Shown here: one piece after another, positions 33,847 through 42,655 of the stretch
Layout: every line of letters starts with the position of its first letter
Numbering within the stretch: position 1 is the first letter of the stretch
NCBI GenBank assembly: GCA_017744935.1
Contig: JAGIAI010000028.1
Span: 1 to 64,000 of the forward strand
Direction of reading: 5' to 3'
DNA from: Variovorax sp.
Lineage (GTDB): Bacteria > Pseudomonadota > Gammaproteobacteria > Burkholderiales > Burkholderiaceae_C
DNA: 64,000 nucleotides
The notes under the pieces: model-generated
The model's input: only the letters and a program-made list of their open reading frames with translations
Told to the model about the DNA's origin: nothing
Databases searched by the model: none
Translations under genes and position numbers: made by a program

Positions 33847-34384
33847 GGTGCTTCACCTTGTATTCGAATCGATCGGCATGCAGCAGGAGCCACTCGGCGA
33901 TGCCATCGACGTCGTCGAGGTCAAAGATCGGCAGTGCCGTGGCTTGCGGCAGGCTCTGCGGGGTGGTGGTCGCGATGCCGACGATGAAGCGGTCTTCGAT
34001 GTAGCGCACGGGACGGGCATCTCCGCCCTCCGCCGGCGCGCGCCAGACTTCAAGCTTGCGCAGATCGCTGTGCTTGAAGCCTTCCACCAGCACCCAGTCG
34101 ACGCCCGGGTCGAGTTCCGCAATCAGGTCGTGCACGTCGAGCTGAGTCGGCTTGTCAAACTCCCGAATGAGCGCCAGCCGCTTGTCCGACCCGACCACCA
34201 CCTCGAACGCGCCCGCCTCACGGTGCCGGTAGGTGTCCTTGCCCGGATGGTCGATGTCGAACTTGTGGTGCGCATGCTTGACCACCGAAACGCGCTGGCC
34301 CTTCCGCTTGAGCACGGGGATCAAGCGCTCGACAAGCGTTGTCTTTCCCGCGCCGGAGAAGCCGGCGAAGCCGATGACCTTCAT
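33839..34384 (-). CDS. mobB: Molybdopterin-guanine dinucleotide biosynthesis adaptor MobB
   Basis: A 181-residue P-loop GTP-binding protein. MKVIGFAGFSGAGKTTLVER carries Walker A. VSVVKHAHHKFDIDHPGKDTYRHREAGA is the family block next to it, and VDWVLVEGFKH the Walker B-like end. It assists MobA in making MGD cofactor. mobA is not in the window. The start at 34384 is set by the conserved N-terminus. A repeat-containing gap of 123 bases separates it from thrC. Confidence 0.94.
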   Translation of the reverse strand: MKVIGFAGFSGAGKTTLVERLIPVLKRKGQRVSVVKHAHHKFDIDHPGKDTYRHREAGAFEVVVGSDKRLALIREFDKPTQLDVHDLIAELDPGVDWVLVEGFKHSDLRKLEVWRAPAEGGDARPVRYIEDRFIVGIATTTPQSLPQATALPIFDLDDVDGIAEWLLLHADRFEYKVKHHG

Positions 34385-34399
34385 GAAATCTCCCCATGG

Positions 34400-34465
34400 C
34401 TTCGCGCACTTCGTGTCGCTACGCCACCCCCCTCGCAGGGGGCGCACCCAGCGGCCCGTCCAAGC
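34400..34465. repeat. Intergenic repeat copy 2
   Basis: CACTTCGTGTCGCT, CACCCCC and GGGGGCGC in the same order as at 30628-30685, followed by a GG..CG block. It lies between thrC and mobB and may form a hairpin in the transcript. Confidence 0.5.
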
Positions 34466-34507
34466 CGCCTCCGCGGGTGCCCTGGGTTGGGCAACGCCAG
34501 TTTCATC

Positions 34508-35923
34508 TCAATCGCAATGCTTCGCGATGTAAGCCTTGACCGCCTCCGCGTCGGCAGGGAGCTTGACGACCCGCTTGGGCAAGTCCTCGATGCCTTCGAA
34601 GCGCGCGGGACGCTCCGGCTCATGGCCCAGGGCCTCCACGATGGTTTCGGCGAACTTGATCGGCAGCGCGGTTTCGAGAACGATCATCGGGACGCCCGGC
34701 GTGAGGTGCTCGCGCGCGGCCTTGAGGCCGTCGGCCGTGTGCGTATCGATCAAAGTCGCGAAACGCGTGTCGGTGTCGCGGATCGTTGCGAGACGATCGG
34801 CATGTGTGCTGCGGCTGCTTGCAAAGCCGAACTGGCTGGCCGCCTTTGCGAAGGCAGGGTCTGGGCTCAGGTCGAATCGGCCGTTACGACCCAGTTCGCC
34901 TTCGAACAATGCGCGACTCTTCGCCGCATCGCGACCGACCAGGTCGAAGATGAATCGCTCGAAGTTGCTGGCCTTCGAGATGTCCATCGACGGGCTCGAA
35001 GTCTCGTGCGTATCGGCGGCGGAGCGCACGCGGTAGACACCAGTCCGGAAGAACTCGTCCAGCACGTCGTTCTCGTTCGTCGCAACCACCAGCTTCTGGA
35101 TCGGCAAGCCCATCATGCGCGCCACGTGGCCCGCGCAGACGTTGCCGAAGTTGCCCGACGGCACGGTGAAGCTCACCGGCTTGTCGTTGATCGCCGTGGC
35201 CTGGAAGTAGCCGGCGAAGTAATAGACCACCTGCGCCAGCAGGCGTGCCCAGTTGATCGAGTTGACCGTGCCGATCTTGTATTTGCGTTTGAAGGCAAGA
35301 TCGTTCGACACCGCCTTGACGATGTCCTGGCAGTCATCGAAGACGCCCGCAATGGCAATGTTGTGGATGTTCTCGTCCTGGAGGCTGAACATCTGCGCCT
35401 GCTGGAACGGGCTCATGCGCCCGTCCGGCGAGGTCATGAAGACGCGCACGCCCTTCTTGCCGCGCATGGCGTACTCGGCAGCGCTGCCGGTGTCGCCGCT
35501 GGTCGCGCCAAGGATGTTGAGTTGCTCGCCGCGGCGCGCGAGTTCGTACTCGAACAAGTTGCCGAGGAGCTGCATCGCCATATCCTTGAAAGCCAGCGTC
35601 GGGCCGTTGGACAAGGCTTCGAGGTAGACGCCATCTTCCAACTCGCGCAGGGGCACGATGTCGGGGGTGCCGAACACTTCCTCGGTGTAGGTCTTTGCGC
35701 AGATCGCCTTCAGGTCCGCAGCAGGAATGTCGTCGACGTAAAGCGACAGGATTTCGAACGCCAGCTCGGCATAAGGCAAACCGCGCCACTTGGCGAGCGT
35801 GGCGGTATCAATCTTCGGGTACTGCTCCGGCAGATACAAGCCGCCATCGGGCGCGAGGCCTTCCAGCAGGATTTCGCAGAAGCGGCGACGTTCGGGGTGG
35901 CCGCGCGTGGAAAGGTAGCGCAT
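34508..35923 (-). CDS. thrC: Threonine synthase
   Basis: A 471-residue PLP enzyme that converts O-phosphohomoserine to threonine. The N-terminus MRYLSTRGHPERRRFCEILL and the PLP lysine in TLAFKDMAMQLLGNLFEY are typical of the long (E. coli/yeast-like) class, as is SGDTGSAAEYAMRGKKG. Its ATG shares one base with the hom stop (TGATG), so translation is coupled. It is followed by the Moco genes. Confidence 0.97.
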   Translation of the reverse strand: MRYLSTRGHPERRRFCEILLEGLAPDGGLYLPEQYPKIDTATLAKWRGLPYAELAFEILSLYVDDIPAADLKAICAKTYTEEVFGTPDIVPLRELEDGVYLEALSNGPTLAFKDMAMQLLGNLFEYELARRGEQLNILGATSGDTGSAAEYAMRGKKGVRVFMTSPDGRMSPFQQAQMFSLQDENIHNIAIAGVFDDCQDIVKAVSNDLAFKRKYKIGTVNSINWARLLAQVVYYFAGYFQATAINDKPVSFTVPSGNFGNVCAGHVARMMGLPIQKLVVATNENDVLDEFFRTGVYRVRSAADTHETSSPSMDISKASNFERFIFDLVGRDAAKSRALFEGELGRNGRFDLSPDPAFAKAASQFGFASSRSTHADRLATIRDTDTRFATLIDTHTADGLKAAREHLTPGVPMIVLETALPIKFAETIVEALGHEPERPARFEGIEDLPKRVVKLPADAEAVKAYIAKHCD

Positions 35924-37245
35924 CAGGACAGCTCTTCCTTGCGAATACGAACGATCGGGGCGAGCACCGTGGGCAGCGCCTGCACTTGCGCAAGTACCTC
36001 GTCGAGCGTGCCTTCGCGCGTGTCGTGCGTCAGGATGATGAGGTCGGTCTGCGTCGAGCCTTCGCCGCCCACTTCGTCGGCTTCCCGCTGCAGCACCGCG
36101 TCGATGCTGATGCCGGCGCTCGCGAGCAGGCCGGTGACCTTGGCGAGCACGCCGGCTTCGTCGGCCACGCGCATCCGCAGGTAGTAGCTGGTCACCACTT
36201 CCGACATCGGCAGGACTTTGAGGTCGCTCATCGCATCGGGATGGAATGCGAGGTGCGGCACGCGGTGGGCCGCATCGGCGGTGTGCAGGCGCGCGATGTC
36301 GACCAGATCGGCAATGACCGCGCTGGCGGTCGGCTCGCTGCCTGCGCCCTTGCCGTAGTAGAGCGTGGTGCCGACCGCGTCGCCATTGACGACCACGGCG
36401 TTCATCGCGCCTTCGACGTTGGCCAGCAGGCGCTTCGATGGCACCAGCGAAGGATGCACGCGCAACTCAATGCCGTTTGCCTTTCGCTTGGTCACACCCA
36501 GAAGCTTGATGCGGTAGCCGAGCTGCTCGGCGTACTTGATGTCCTGCGCGGCGAGCTTGGTGATGCCTTCGACATGGGCCTTGTCGAACTGCACCGGGAT
36601 TCCGAATGCGATCGCGCTCATGATCGTGACCTTGTGCGCTGCGTCGACGCCTTCGATGTCGAAGGTCGGATCGGCTTCTGCGTAGCCGAGGCGTTGCGCT
36701 TCCTTGAGCACGGTGTCGAAGTCGAGGCCCTTGTCGCGCATCTCCGACAGGATGAAGTTCGTGGTGCCGTTGATGATGCCAGCGATCCACTGGATGCTGT
36801 TGGCCGTGAGCCCTTCGCGCAGCGCCTTGATGATCGGGATGCCGCCCGCGACGGCAGCTTCGAACGCAACCATCACGCCCTTGGCATGCGCGGCCGCGAA
36901 GATCTCGGTGCCATGTACCGCCAGCAACGCCTTGTTGGCGGTCACCACGTGCTTGCCGGCGGCAATCGCTTCGAGCACGAGTTGCTTTGCGATGCCATAG
37001 CCACCGATGAGCTCGATCACGATGTCGATGTCGGGGTTGGCGATGACGGACCGCGCGTCGTCGACCACCTTCACACCGTCGCCGACGACGGCCTTGGCGC
37101 GCGCCGCGTCGAGGTCGGCGACCATGGTGATCTCGATCCCACGGCCGGCCCGGCGCTTGATTTCTTCCTGATTGCGCTGGAGCACCTTGAAGGTGCCGCT
37201 ACCGACCGTGCCGATGCCGAGCAGGCCAACTTGGATGGGTTTCAT
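35923..37245 (-). CDS. hom: Homoserine dehydrogenase
   Basis: A 440-residue NAD(P)-dependent enzyme that reduces aspartate semialdehyde to homoserine. The Rossmann motif GLLGIGTVGSGTF is at the start, and GIINGTTNFILSEM and EADPTFDIEGVDAAHK form the catalytic part. A C-terminal ACT domain (YYLRMRVADEAGVLAKVTGL) suggests feedback by threonine. The start at 37245 is chosen for MKPIQVGLLG. It sits downstream of alaA and is coupled to thrC. Confidence 0.97.
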   Translation of the reverse strand: MKPIQVGLLGIGTVGSGTFKVLQRNQEEIKRRAGRGIEITMVADLDAARAKAVVGDGVKVVDDARSVIANPDIDIVIELIGGYGIAKQLVLEAIAAGKHVVTANKALLAVHGTEIFAAAHAKGVMVAFEAAVAGGIPIIKALREGLTANSIQWIAGIINGTTNFILSEMRDKGLDFDTVLKEAQRLGYAEADPTFDIEGVDAAHKVTIMSAIAFGIPVQFDKAHVEGITKLAAQDIKYAEQLGYRIKLLGVTKRKANGIELRVHPSLVPSKRLLANVEGAMNAVVVNGDAVGTTLYYGKGAGSEPTASAVIADLVDIARLHTADAAHRVPHLAFHPDAMSDLKVLPMSEVVTSYYLRMRVADEAGVLAKVTGLLASAGISIDAVLQREADEVGGEGSTQTDLIILTHDTREGTLDEVLAQVQALPTVLAPIVRIRKEELS

Positions 37246-37288
37246 GATTTCGTCTTGAATGCGGAAAAGCGGAAGGCAAGGCCCAGGA

Positions 37289-38512
37289 TCAGGCAAGCCG
37301 GTTTCGGTAGCGTTCGAGGAAGCCGGCGATGCGATTGATGGCCTCGCGCAGATCCTCCTCGTGGGGCAGGAAAACAATGCGGAAATGGTCGGGCGTCTTC
37401 CAGTTGAAGCCGGTGCCCTGGACCAGCATCACCTTGGTCTCCTTGAGCAAATCGAGGAAGAACTGGCGGTCGTCCTCGATCGGATAGACCTTCGGGTCCA
37501 GCTTCGGGAACATGTAGAGCGCCGCGCTCGGCTTGACGCAGGTCACGCCCGGGATGGCGGTGATGAGCTCGTAGGCCAGGTCGCGCTGGCGGCGAAGGCG
37601 TCCACCGGGGCCGACGAGTTCGTTGATGCTCTGATAGCCACCAAGCGCCGTCTGAATCGCCCACTGGCCCGGCACGTTGGCGCACAGACGCATGTTCGAG
37701 AGCATGTTGAGTCCCTCGATGTAGTCACGCGCCATCTTCTTGTCGCCCGACACCACCAACCACCCGGCGCGATAGCCGCACGAGCGATAGCTCTTGGACA
37801 GCGAGTTGAAGGTGAGCGTGAGCACGTCCTTCGACAGGCTCGCGATGGCTGTGTGCTTCACGCCGTCGTAGAGCACCTTGTCGTAAACCTCGTCGGCGAA
37901 GATCACCAGGCCGTGCTCTCGCGCGATCTCGACGATGCCCTTGAGCAGCTCATCCGAGTACAGCGCACCCGTGGGGTTGTTCGGGTTGATGACGACGATG
38001 CCCTTGGTACGCGGGGTGACCTTGGCACGGATGTCGTCGAGGCTTGGCATCCAGCCGTTGTCCTCATCGCAAAGGTAGTGCACGGGCTTGCCGCCCGAGA
38101 GACTCGCGACCGCGGTCCAGAGCGGATAGTCGGGTGCGGGCAGCAGCAGTTCGTCGCCGTCGTTGAGCAGCGCGTTGGTCGCCATCGCGATCAGCTCGCT
38201 CGCACCGTTGCCGAGATAGATGTCGTCGAGCGTGACGCCTGCAATCCCCTGCTTCTGTGTCTCGTGCATCACCGCCTTGCGTGCCGCGAAGATGCCCTTG
38301 CTGTCCGAATAGCCAGCCGAAGCAGGCAGGTTGCGGATCATGTCCTGCTGGACCTCTTCGGGTGCATCGAAGCCGAACACCGCGAGATTGCCGATGTTGA
38401 GCTTGATGATCTTCTGGCCCTCTTCCTCCATCTGCTTGGCGGCGTCCATGATCGGGCCACGGATGTCGTAGAGCACGTTGGCCAGCTTGGCCGATTTCTT
38501 GAGCGGTTTCAA
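37289..38512 (-). CDS. alaA: Glutamate-pyruvate aminotransferase AlaA
   Basis: A 407-residue class I PLP aminotransferase, close in layout to E. coli AlaA: KLANVLYDIRGPIMDAAK at the start, the PLP lysine in TFNSLSKSYRSCGYRAGW, and GALYMFPKLD-like SAALYMFPKLDPKV near the end. It makes alanine from pyruvate and glutamate. It is the first gene of the leftward run alaA-hom-thrC, 43 bases before hom, an arrangement common in Betaproteobacteria. Confidence 0.93.
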   Translation of the reverse strand: MKPLKKSAKLANVLYDIRGPIMDAAKQMEEEGQKIIKLNIGNLAVFGFDAPEEVQQDMIRNLPASAGYSDSKGIFAARKAVMHETQKQGIAGVTLDDIYLGNGASELIAMATNALLNDGDELLLPAPDYPLWTAVASLSGGKPVHYLCDEDNGWMPSLDDIRAKVTPRTKGIVVINPNNPTGALYSDELLKGIVEIAREHGLVIFADEVYDKVLYDGVKHTAIASLSKDVLTLTFNSLSKSYRSCGYRAGWLVVSGDKKMARDYIEGLNMLSNMRLCANVPGQWAIQTALGGYQSINELVGPGGRLRRQRDLAYELITAIPGVTCVKPSAALYMFPKLDPKVYPIEDDRQFFLDLLKETKVMLVQGTGFNWKTPDHFRIVFLPHEEDLREAINRIAGFLERYRNRLA

Positions 38513-38578
38513 AGTCCCTCCAAGGGGGTCTGCGCAGGGGAAAACCTATAATTTGACCACAGTTCCCCGCCCTTCCCG

Positions 38579-38965
38579 ATGAAGCTCCAGCCTGATAAAT
38601 CCGACGTCCAGACACTGACTGCACATGGCCCGGGCTGGGTCGCCATCAACAACGATCGCGTCGAATCCAGCGTCGTCGTCGGCTCACGCGGTGAGCGCTT
38701 CCTGTGGAACTGCGGGCGCTTCGATGAATTGGGGCCTGAGCACTTCGCGCAACTGGCGTCGCTGGGCGCGGAATTGATCATTTTCGGAAGCGGTGCGCGC
38801 ATCCGGTTTCCCAAGCCGGTCTGGCTCCAGCCGCTCATGGCTCAGCGAACCGGCGTCGAGACCATGGACACGGCCGCCGCCTGCCGCACCTACAACATCC
38901 TTGCCAGCGAAGGCCGCCATGTGGTCGCGGCCCTCCTTATTGAGGATGCCCCGGGCGGGCAGTAA
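38579..38965 (+). CDS. Mth938-like (DUF498/NDUFAF3-type) protein
   Basis: A 128-residue protein of the Mth938 fold. The central part ELIIFGSGARIRFPKPVWLQ and the final MDTAAACRTYNILASEGRHV are family hallmarks. The mitochondrial relative NDUFAF3 helps assemble complex I; the bacterial role is unclear. It is divergent from alaA, with a TATAAT at 38547-38552 in the gap. The next gene, a peroxiredoxin, may be co-transcribed. Confidence 0.9.
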   Translation: MKLQPDKSDVQTLTAHGPGWVAINNDRVESSVVVGSRGERFLWNCGRFDELGPEHFAQLASLGAELIIFGSGARIRFPKPVWLQPLMAQRTGVETMDTAAACRTYNILASEGRHVVAALLIEDAPGGQ

Positions 38966-39086
38966 GAGGCATTTCGAGGTAAAATTGCGGGTTGCAAGCC
39001 GGCGGCCCGCCCTCATCTAGCAACGACCAATCCCCTCCGTGCTCGATTCGATCGGGCGCGGAATCAAACCGGAGAAAACAAGTTTC

Positions 39087-39563
39087 ATGGCGATCGTTGT
39101 CAACAAACCCATTCCCGAATTCGACGCCAATGCTACCGGCGGCCTGAAGGTCTCGAACACCTCGCATCTCGGCCAAGTTCTGGTGATGTACTTCTATCCC
39201 AAGGACAACACCCCAGGCTGCACGACCGAAGCCATGCAGTTCCGCGATCGTTACAAGGATTTCGAAAAGGCTGGCGCCACGGTGTTCGGCGTGTCGCGCG
39301 ACAACATGAAGTCGCACGACGAATTCAAGGCCAAGCTCGAACTCCCTTTCGAACTGATTGCGGACACCGAAGAAAAAATGTGCCACATGTTCGGCGTCGT
39401 CAAGAACAAGATCATGTATGGCAAGAAGGTCAAGGGCATCGAGCGCAGCACCTTCCTGATCGGCGCGGACGGTGTTCTCAAGGCTGAGTGGCGCGGGCTC
39501 AAGGTGCCCGGCCACGTCGACGAGGTACTCAAAGCTGTCAAGGCGCTCAAGAAAGCAGCCTGA
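39087..39563 (+). CDS. Peroxiredoxin, BCP/PrxQ type
   Basis: A 158-residue thiol peroxidase. The peroxidatic cysteine lies in YFYPKDNTPGCTTEAMQFRD. The second cysteine expected five residues later in many PrxQ proteins is replaced (CTTEAM), so it is a 1-Cys-type or uses the distant CHMFGV cysteine. The C-terminal part is GIERSTFLIGADGVLKAEWR. The start at 39087 follows GGAG. A 3' hairpin with a T-run is at 39684. Confidence 0.92.
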   Translation: MAIVVNKPIPEFDANATGGLKVSNTSHLGQVLVMYFYPKDNTPGCTTEAMQFRDRYKDFEKAGATVFGVSRDNMKSHDEFKAKLELPFELIADTEEKMCHMFGVVKNKIMYGKKVKGIERSTFLIGADGVLKAEWRGLKVPGHVDEVLKAVKALKKAA

Positions 39564-39683
39564 TTCACCAAGTGTGAGGTTTTGCGCACCCCCGTTGGGG
39601 GCGCGCAACTAACAGAGGAAGTGACACTCGCGATGTGCATAATGGCTCCATGCCGTTGAGTTCCGCGACCGCATCCATCGAAC

Positions 39684-39713
39684 AAAGCCGCCAGGTTCTT
39701 CAGGCGGCTTTTT
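39684..39713 (+). terminator. Intrinsic terminator 40 bases before the PhoH/PIN gene
   Basis: AAAGCCGCC (39684-39692) pairs with GGCGGCTTT (39703-39711), and a short T-tract follows. It may end the peroxiredoxin transcript, or a short RNA begun near CATAAT at 39636-39641, or attenuate the downstream gene. Confidence 0.8.
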
Positions 39714-39752
39714 CGTTTTCTGGCCCTTTCATTCTTGCGAGCGAACCGCCCC

Positions 39753-41495
39753 ATGCCCCTGCCCCCCGCCCCCACGAAACGTGCCTCCATGCTTTCGCCG
39801 AGCGCGCACGACGCGCCAGCCCGGCCTTCGCAGGGCCGAAGCGGTCGTCGTTCAACTGACAGGAAGTCGGAAGACGGCGGCGCGACAGGGCCGCGGCCGC
39901 TCGAACTGTTCGATCGTCACGCTGACGAAGCAGGGGGAAGCGTCGAAACGCTACCCGTCCTGAAGGCGAAAGCCCCGGCTCCAGTGGCGAAGGCGCCTAC
40001 GCCCAGCACTTCAGAAGCACAGGAGACCGCGGCCGTAGCCGTGCGCCAAGCTCAACCACGTGCCAAACGCAGCAAGGCGAACGGCCCGGTCAAGCTTTTC
40101 GTGCTCGACACCAACGTGCTGCTGCACGATCCGATGTGTCTCTTCCGCTTCGAGGAGCACGACATCTTCCTGCCGATGATCGTTCTGGAAGAGCTCGACG
40201 GGCACAAGAAGGGCACCACGGAAGTCGCCCGCAACGGTCGTCAGGCCAGCCGGACGCTGGACGCCCTCGCTGCAGCGCAGGGAGCCGACATCGGCAAGGG
40301 CCTGAAGCTGGATACCACCGGTCATCGTGAGTCCGGCGGCAAGCTCTTCTTCCAGACGGAGCCGCTCGAATACACCTTGCCGACCAGCCTGCCGCAGGGC
40401 AAGGCCGACAACCAGATCCTGGGCGTCGTCCAGGCGCTGAGCGACCTGAATTCGAGAGACGCACCCGGCAGGCCGAAGCGGGACGTCGTGCTGGTGTCGA
40501 AGGACATCAACATGCGCGTCAAGGCGCGCGCGCTGGGCCTGCATGCAGACGACTACCAGAACGACAAGACGCTGGATGACGGAGATCTGCTCTACTCCGG
40601 CTCGCTCGCGCTGCCGCCGGATTTCTGGACCCGCCAGAGCAAGACCATCGAAAGCTGGCAAAGCGGCAGCAGCACGTTCTACCGCGTCAGCGGGCCGATC
40701 GTCCCGAACCTCTTCATCAACCAGTTCATCTATTTCGAAGCGCCCGGCGAGCCAAGCATGTATGCGAGGGTCACCGAAATCCGCGACAAGACAGCGGTGC
40801 TCAAGACGCTGAAGGACTACGGCTCCGTCAAGAACGCCGTGTGGGGCGTGAACACGCGCAATCGCGAACAAAACTTCGCGATGAACCTACTGATGGACCC
40901 CGAGGTCGACTTCGTGACGCTGACCGGCACGGCCGGCACTGGAAAGACGTTGATGGCGCTCGCATCAGGTCTCACCCAGGTTCTCGATGACCGCCGTTAC
41001 ACCGAGATCATCATGACCCGCGCCACCGTGAGCGTCGGCGAAGACATCGGCTTCCTCCCGGGGACCGAGGAAGAAAAGATGGGCCCATGGATGGGGGCGC
41101 TCGACGACAACCTCGAGTTCCTCGCCAAGGGCGACAGCGGCGGCGCAGGCGAATGGGGGCGCGCCGCGACGAATGAGCTCATCCGCAGCAAGATCAAGAT
41201 CAAGAGCATGAACTTCATGCGCGGGCGGACCTTCCTGAACAAGTACGTGATCATCGACGAGGCCCAGAACCTCACGCCGAAGCAGATGAAGACGCTGGTC
41301 ACTCGTGCTGGTCCGGGGACGAAGATCATCTGCATGGGCAACCTCGCACAGATCGACACGCCGTACCTGACCGAGGGTTCCTCCGGGCTGACCTTCGCGG
41401 TCGACAAGTTCAAGGGCTGGCCACACAGCGGCCACATCACGCTGGCGCGCGGCGAACGCTCGCGCTTGGCCGACTTCGCCAGCGAAGTGCTCTAG
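39753..41495 (+). CDS. PhoH-family ATPase with N-terminal PIN domain (YlaK-like)
   Basis: An approximately 580-residue PIN-PhoH fusion. A basic, proline-rich, low-complexity leader of about 100 residues comes first. The PIN nuclease domain opens KLFVLDTNVLLHDP, with further acids in VLEELDGHKKG and VVLVSKDINMR. The PhoH helicase-like ATPase has Walker A GTAGTGKT and Walker B VIIDEAQNLTPKQ. Such PhoAT-like proteins act on RNA. The start is uncertain: 39753 is used, with MLSPSAHD at 39789 possible. Confidence 0.92.
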   Translation: MPLPPAPTKRASMLSPSAHDAPARPSQGRSGRRSTDRKSEDGGATGPRPLELFDRHADEAGGSVETLPVLKAKAPAPVAKAPTPSTSEAQETAAVAVRQAQPRAKRSKANGPVKLFVLDTNVLLHDPMCLFRFEEHDIFLPMIVLEELDGHKKGTTEVARNGRQASRTLDALAAAQGADIGKGLKLDTTGHRESGGKLFFQTEPLEYTLPTSLPQGKADNQILGVVQALSDLNSRDAPGRPKRDVVLVSKDINMRVKARALGLHADDYQNDKTLDDGDLLYSGSLALPPDFWTRQSKTIESWQSGSSTFYRVSGPIVPNLFINQFIYFEAPGEPSMYARVTEIRDKTAVLKTLKDYGSVKNAVWGVNTRNREQNFAMNLLMDPEVDFVTLTGTAGTGKTLMALASGLTQVLDDRRYTEIIMTRATVSVGEDIGFLPGTEEEKMGPWMGALDDNLEFLAKGDSGGAGEWGRAATNELIRSKIKIKSMNFMRGRTFLNKYVIIDEAQNLTPKQMKTLVTRAGPGTKIICMGNLAQIDTPYLTEGSSGLTFAVDKFKGWPHSGHITLARGERSRLADFASEVL

Positions 41496-41536
41496 CGGCG
41501 GCAACTCAACCGGTACGTCCGGTGGAGTCTTCAAAT

Positions 41537-41568
41537 GCTGACAACACTCCTGACAGAACGTTGTCAGC
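41537..41568 (+). promoter_or_regulatory. Long inverted repeat, candidate operator of the VOC/GyrI/YafY module
   Basis: GCTGACAAC (41537-41545) and GTTGTCAGC (41560-41568) are a perfect 9-base inverted repeat with a 14-base spacer. The spacer holds another TGACAG and a further TTGTC follows. It lies 50 bases before the VOC gene and is a good target for the YafY-type regulator three genes on. Confidence 0.6.
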
Positions 41569-41617
41569 AGTTGTCGCGCAGCATCCAGGCTTCTTTCACT
41601 ACTCAAGGAAGCCGACC

Positions 41618-41989
41618 ATGTCCACCACGATCAACTGGTTCGAAATCCCTGTCGCCGACCTGGATCGCGCGCAGACGTTCTACGAAGAACTGCTCGGCCG
41701 CAAGCTCAAGCGGGAATCCTTCGGTGGAGAACCGATGGCCGTCTTCCCCTACGAAGAGCCGGCCACTGGCGGTTGCCTCATGGCCGGCCAAACCCGCACC
41801 GCCGCCTCCGGCAGCGGTGTCCGCATCTATCTCGACTGCATGCCAAGCATCGATGAAGCCATTTCCCGGGGCGTCGCCGCGGGCGGGAAGATCATCGAGC
41901 CGAAGTCCGAGCTCCCCGCGGGCATGGGTTTCATCGCGCATCTGCGGGACACGGAAGGCAACGAAGTCGGGCTGCACGCGCTGGCCTGA
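41618..41989 (+). CDS. VOC (glyoxalase/bleomycin-resistance-like) family protein
   Basis: A 123-residue protein with two beta-alpha-beta-beta-beta modules: INWFEIPVADLDRAQTFYEE at the start and GFIAHLRDTEGNEVGLHAL at the end. The usual metal-ligand glutamate is in the last segment, but the first-strand histidine is replaced by glutamate (WFEIPV), as in many YafY-linked VOC proteins. AAGGAAGCCGACC before the ATG fixes the start. It is first in a small operon. Confidence 0.88.
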   Translation: MSTTINWFEIPVADLDRAQTFYEELLGRKLKRESFGGEPMAVFPYEEPATGGCLMAGQTRTAASGSGVRIYLDCMPSIDEAISRGVAAGGKIIEPKSELPAGMGFIAHLRDTEGNEVGLHALA

Positions 41990-42075
41990 CTCACCTTTAC
42001 GGGCGGCGCTCGCAACGAGACCGCAATCCGATTCGCTCCACATCCGGAGCGATGAGTCTTGATACGGAGCAAGTC

Positions 42076-42531
42076 ATGCAACCCCAACTTCAACGACTGG
42101 GTGCGTTCAACGTCGCGGGGCTGACCGCGCGGACCACCAACCGTGACGAGAACGATCCCGAGGCCGCGCGGATCGGCACGCTGTGGAATCGCTTTTTCGA
42201 TGAGCGCATCTACGAGAAGACGCCGCATCGCATTGCCGATATGCACCTCTATGGCGTCTATTCGGCCTACGAGACCGACGCGAACGGCGCCTTCGACATC
42301 ACCACAGGCGTCGCGGTCGCCGATGGGCCGGAAGCCGTGCACATCGAAGGCGGCGACTACCTAATCTTCACCGGACAGGGCTCCATGCCCCGGATGGTCC
42401 TCGCAGTGTGGGAGGCGATCTGGCAATATTTCGATGACCATCCGGAAATCAGGCGCCGCTATCGAAGCGACTTCGAGGCATACGCCGGCCCGGAGCAGGT
42501 CGCAATCCACATTGGAGTTGAGCTGGACTGA
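42076..42531 (+). CDS. GyrI-like / AraC effector-binding-domain protein
   Basis: A 151-residue stand-alone effector-binding domain (SOUL/GyrI fold): FNVAGLTARTTNRDE, then IGTLWNRFFDERI, then HLYGVYSAYETDANGAFDI and DYLIFTGQGSMP. These bind hydrophobic or cationic small molecules and often pair with YafY-type regulators. GGAG eight bases before ATG 42076 fixes the start. It lies between the VOC gene and the WYL regulator. Confidence 0.88.
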   Translation: MQPQLQRLGAFNVAGLTARTTNRDENDPEAARIGTLWNRFFDERIYEKTPHRIADMHLYGVYSAYETDANGAFDITTGVAVADGPEAVHIEGGDYLIFTGQGSMPRMVLAVWEAIWQYFDDHPEIRRRYRSDFEAYAGPEQVAIHIGVELD

Positions 42532-42532
42532 C

Positions 42533-42655
42533 ATGAATCCGACCCTCGGCGCGCGCGGAAAGACCTGGCGGGAACAACTCGCCGGTCGGCACCATTTCGT
42601 CGAAGACTTCGAAATGAAGCTGATGGGAGCTCACTGCCTGCATGCGCCGCGCTGA
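42533..42655 (+). CDS. Possible 40-residue small protein
   Basis: An open frame MNPTLGARGKTWREQLAGRH and on to HAPR starts one base after the GyrI-like stop (TGACATG) and overlaps the regulator's first 14 bases. Its placement suits translational coupling. I recognise no family and there is no separate ribosome site, so it may be only a spacer. Confidence 0.25.
   Translation: MNPTLGARGKTWREQLAGRHHFVEDFEMKLMGAHCLHAPR

Noticed and set aside
33674..36184. 836-codon open frame on the + strand
   Set aside because: Antisense to moeA, mobB and thrC, and it spans their intergenic repeat; composition is that of a shadow frame.
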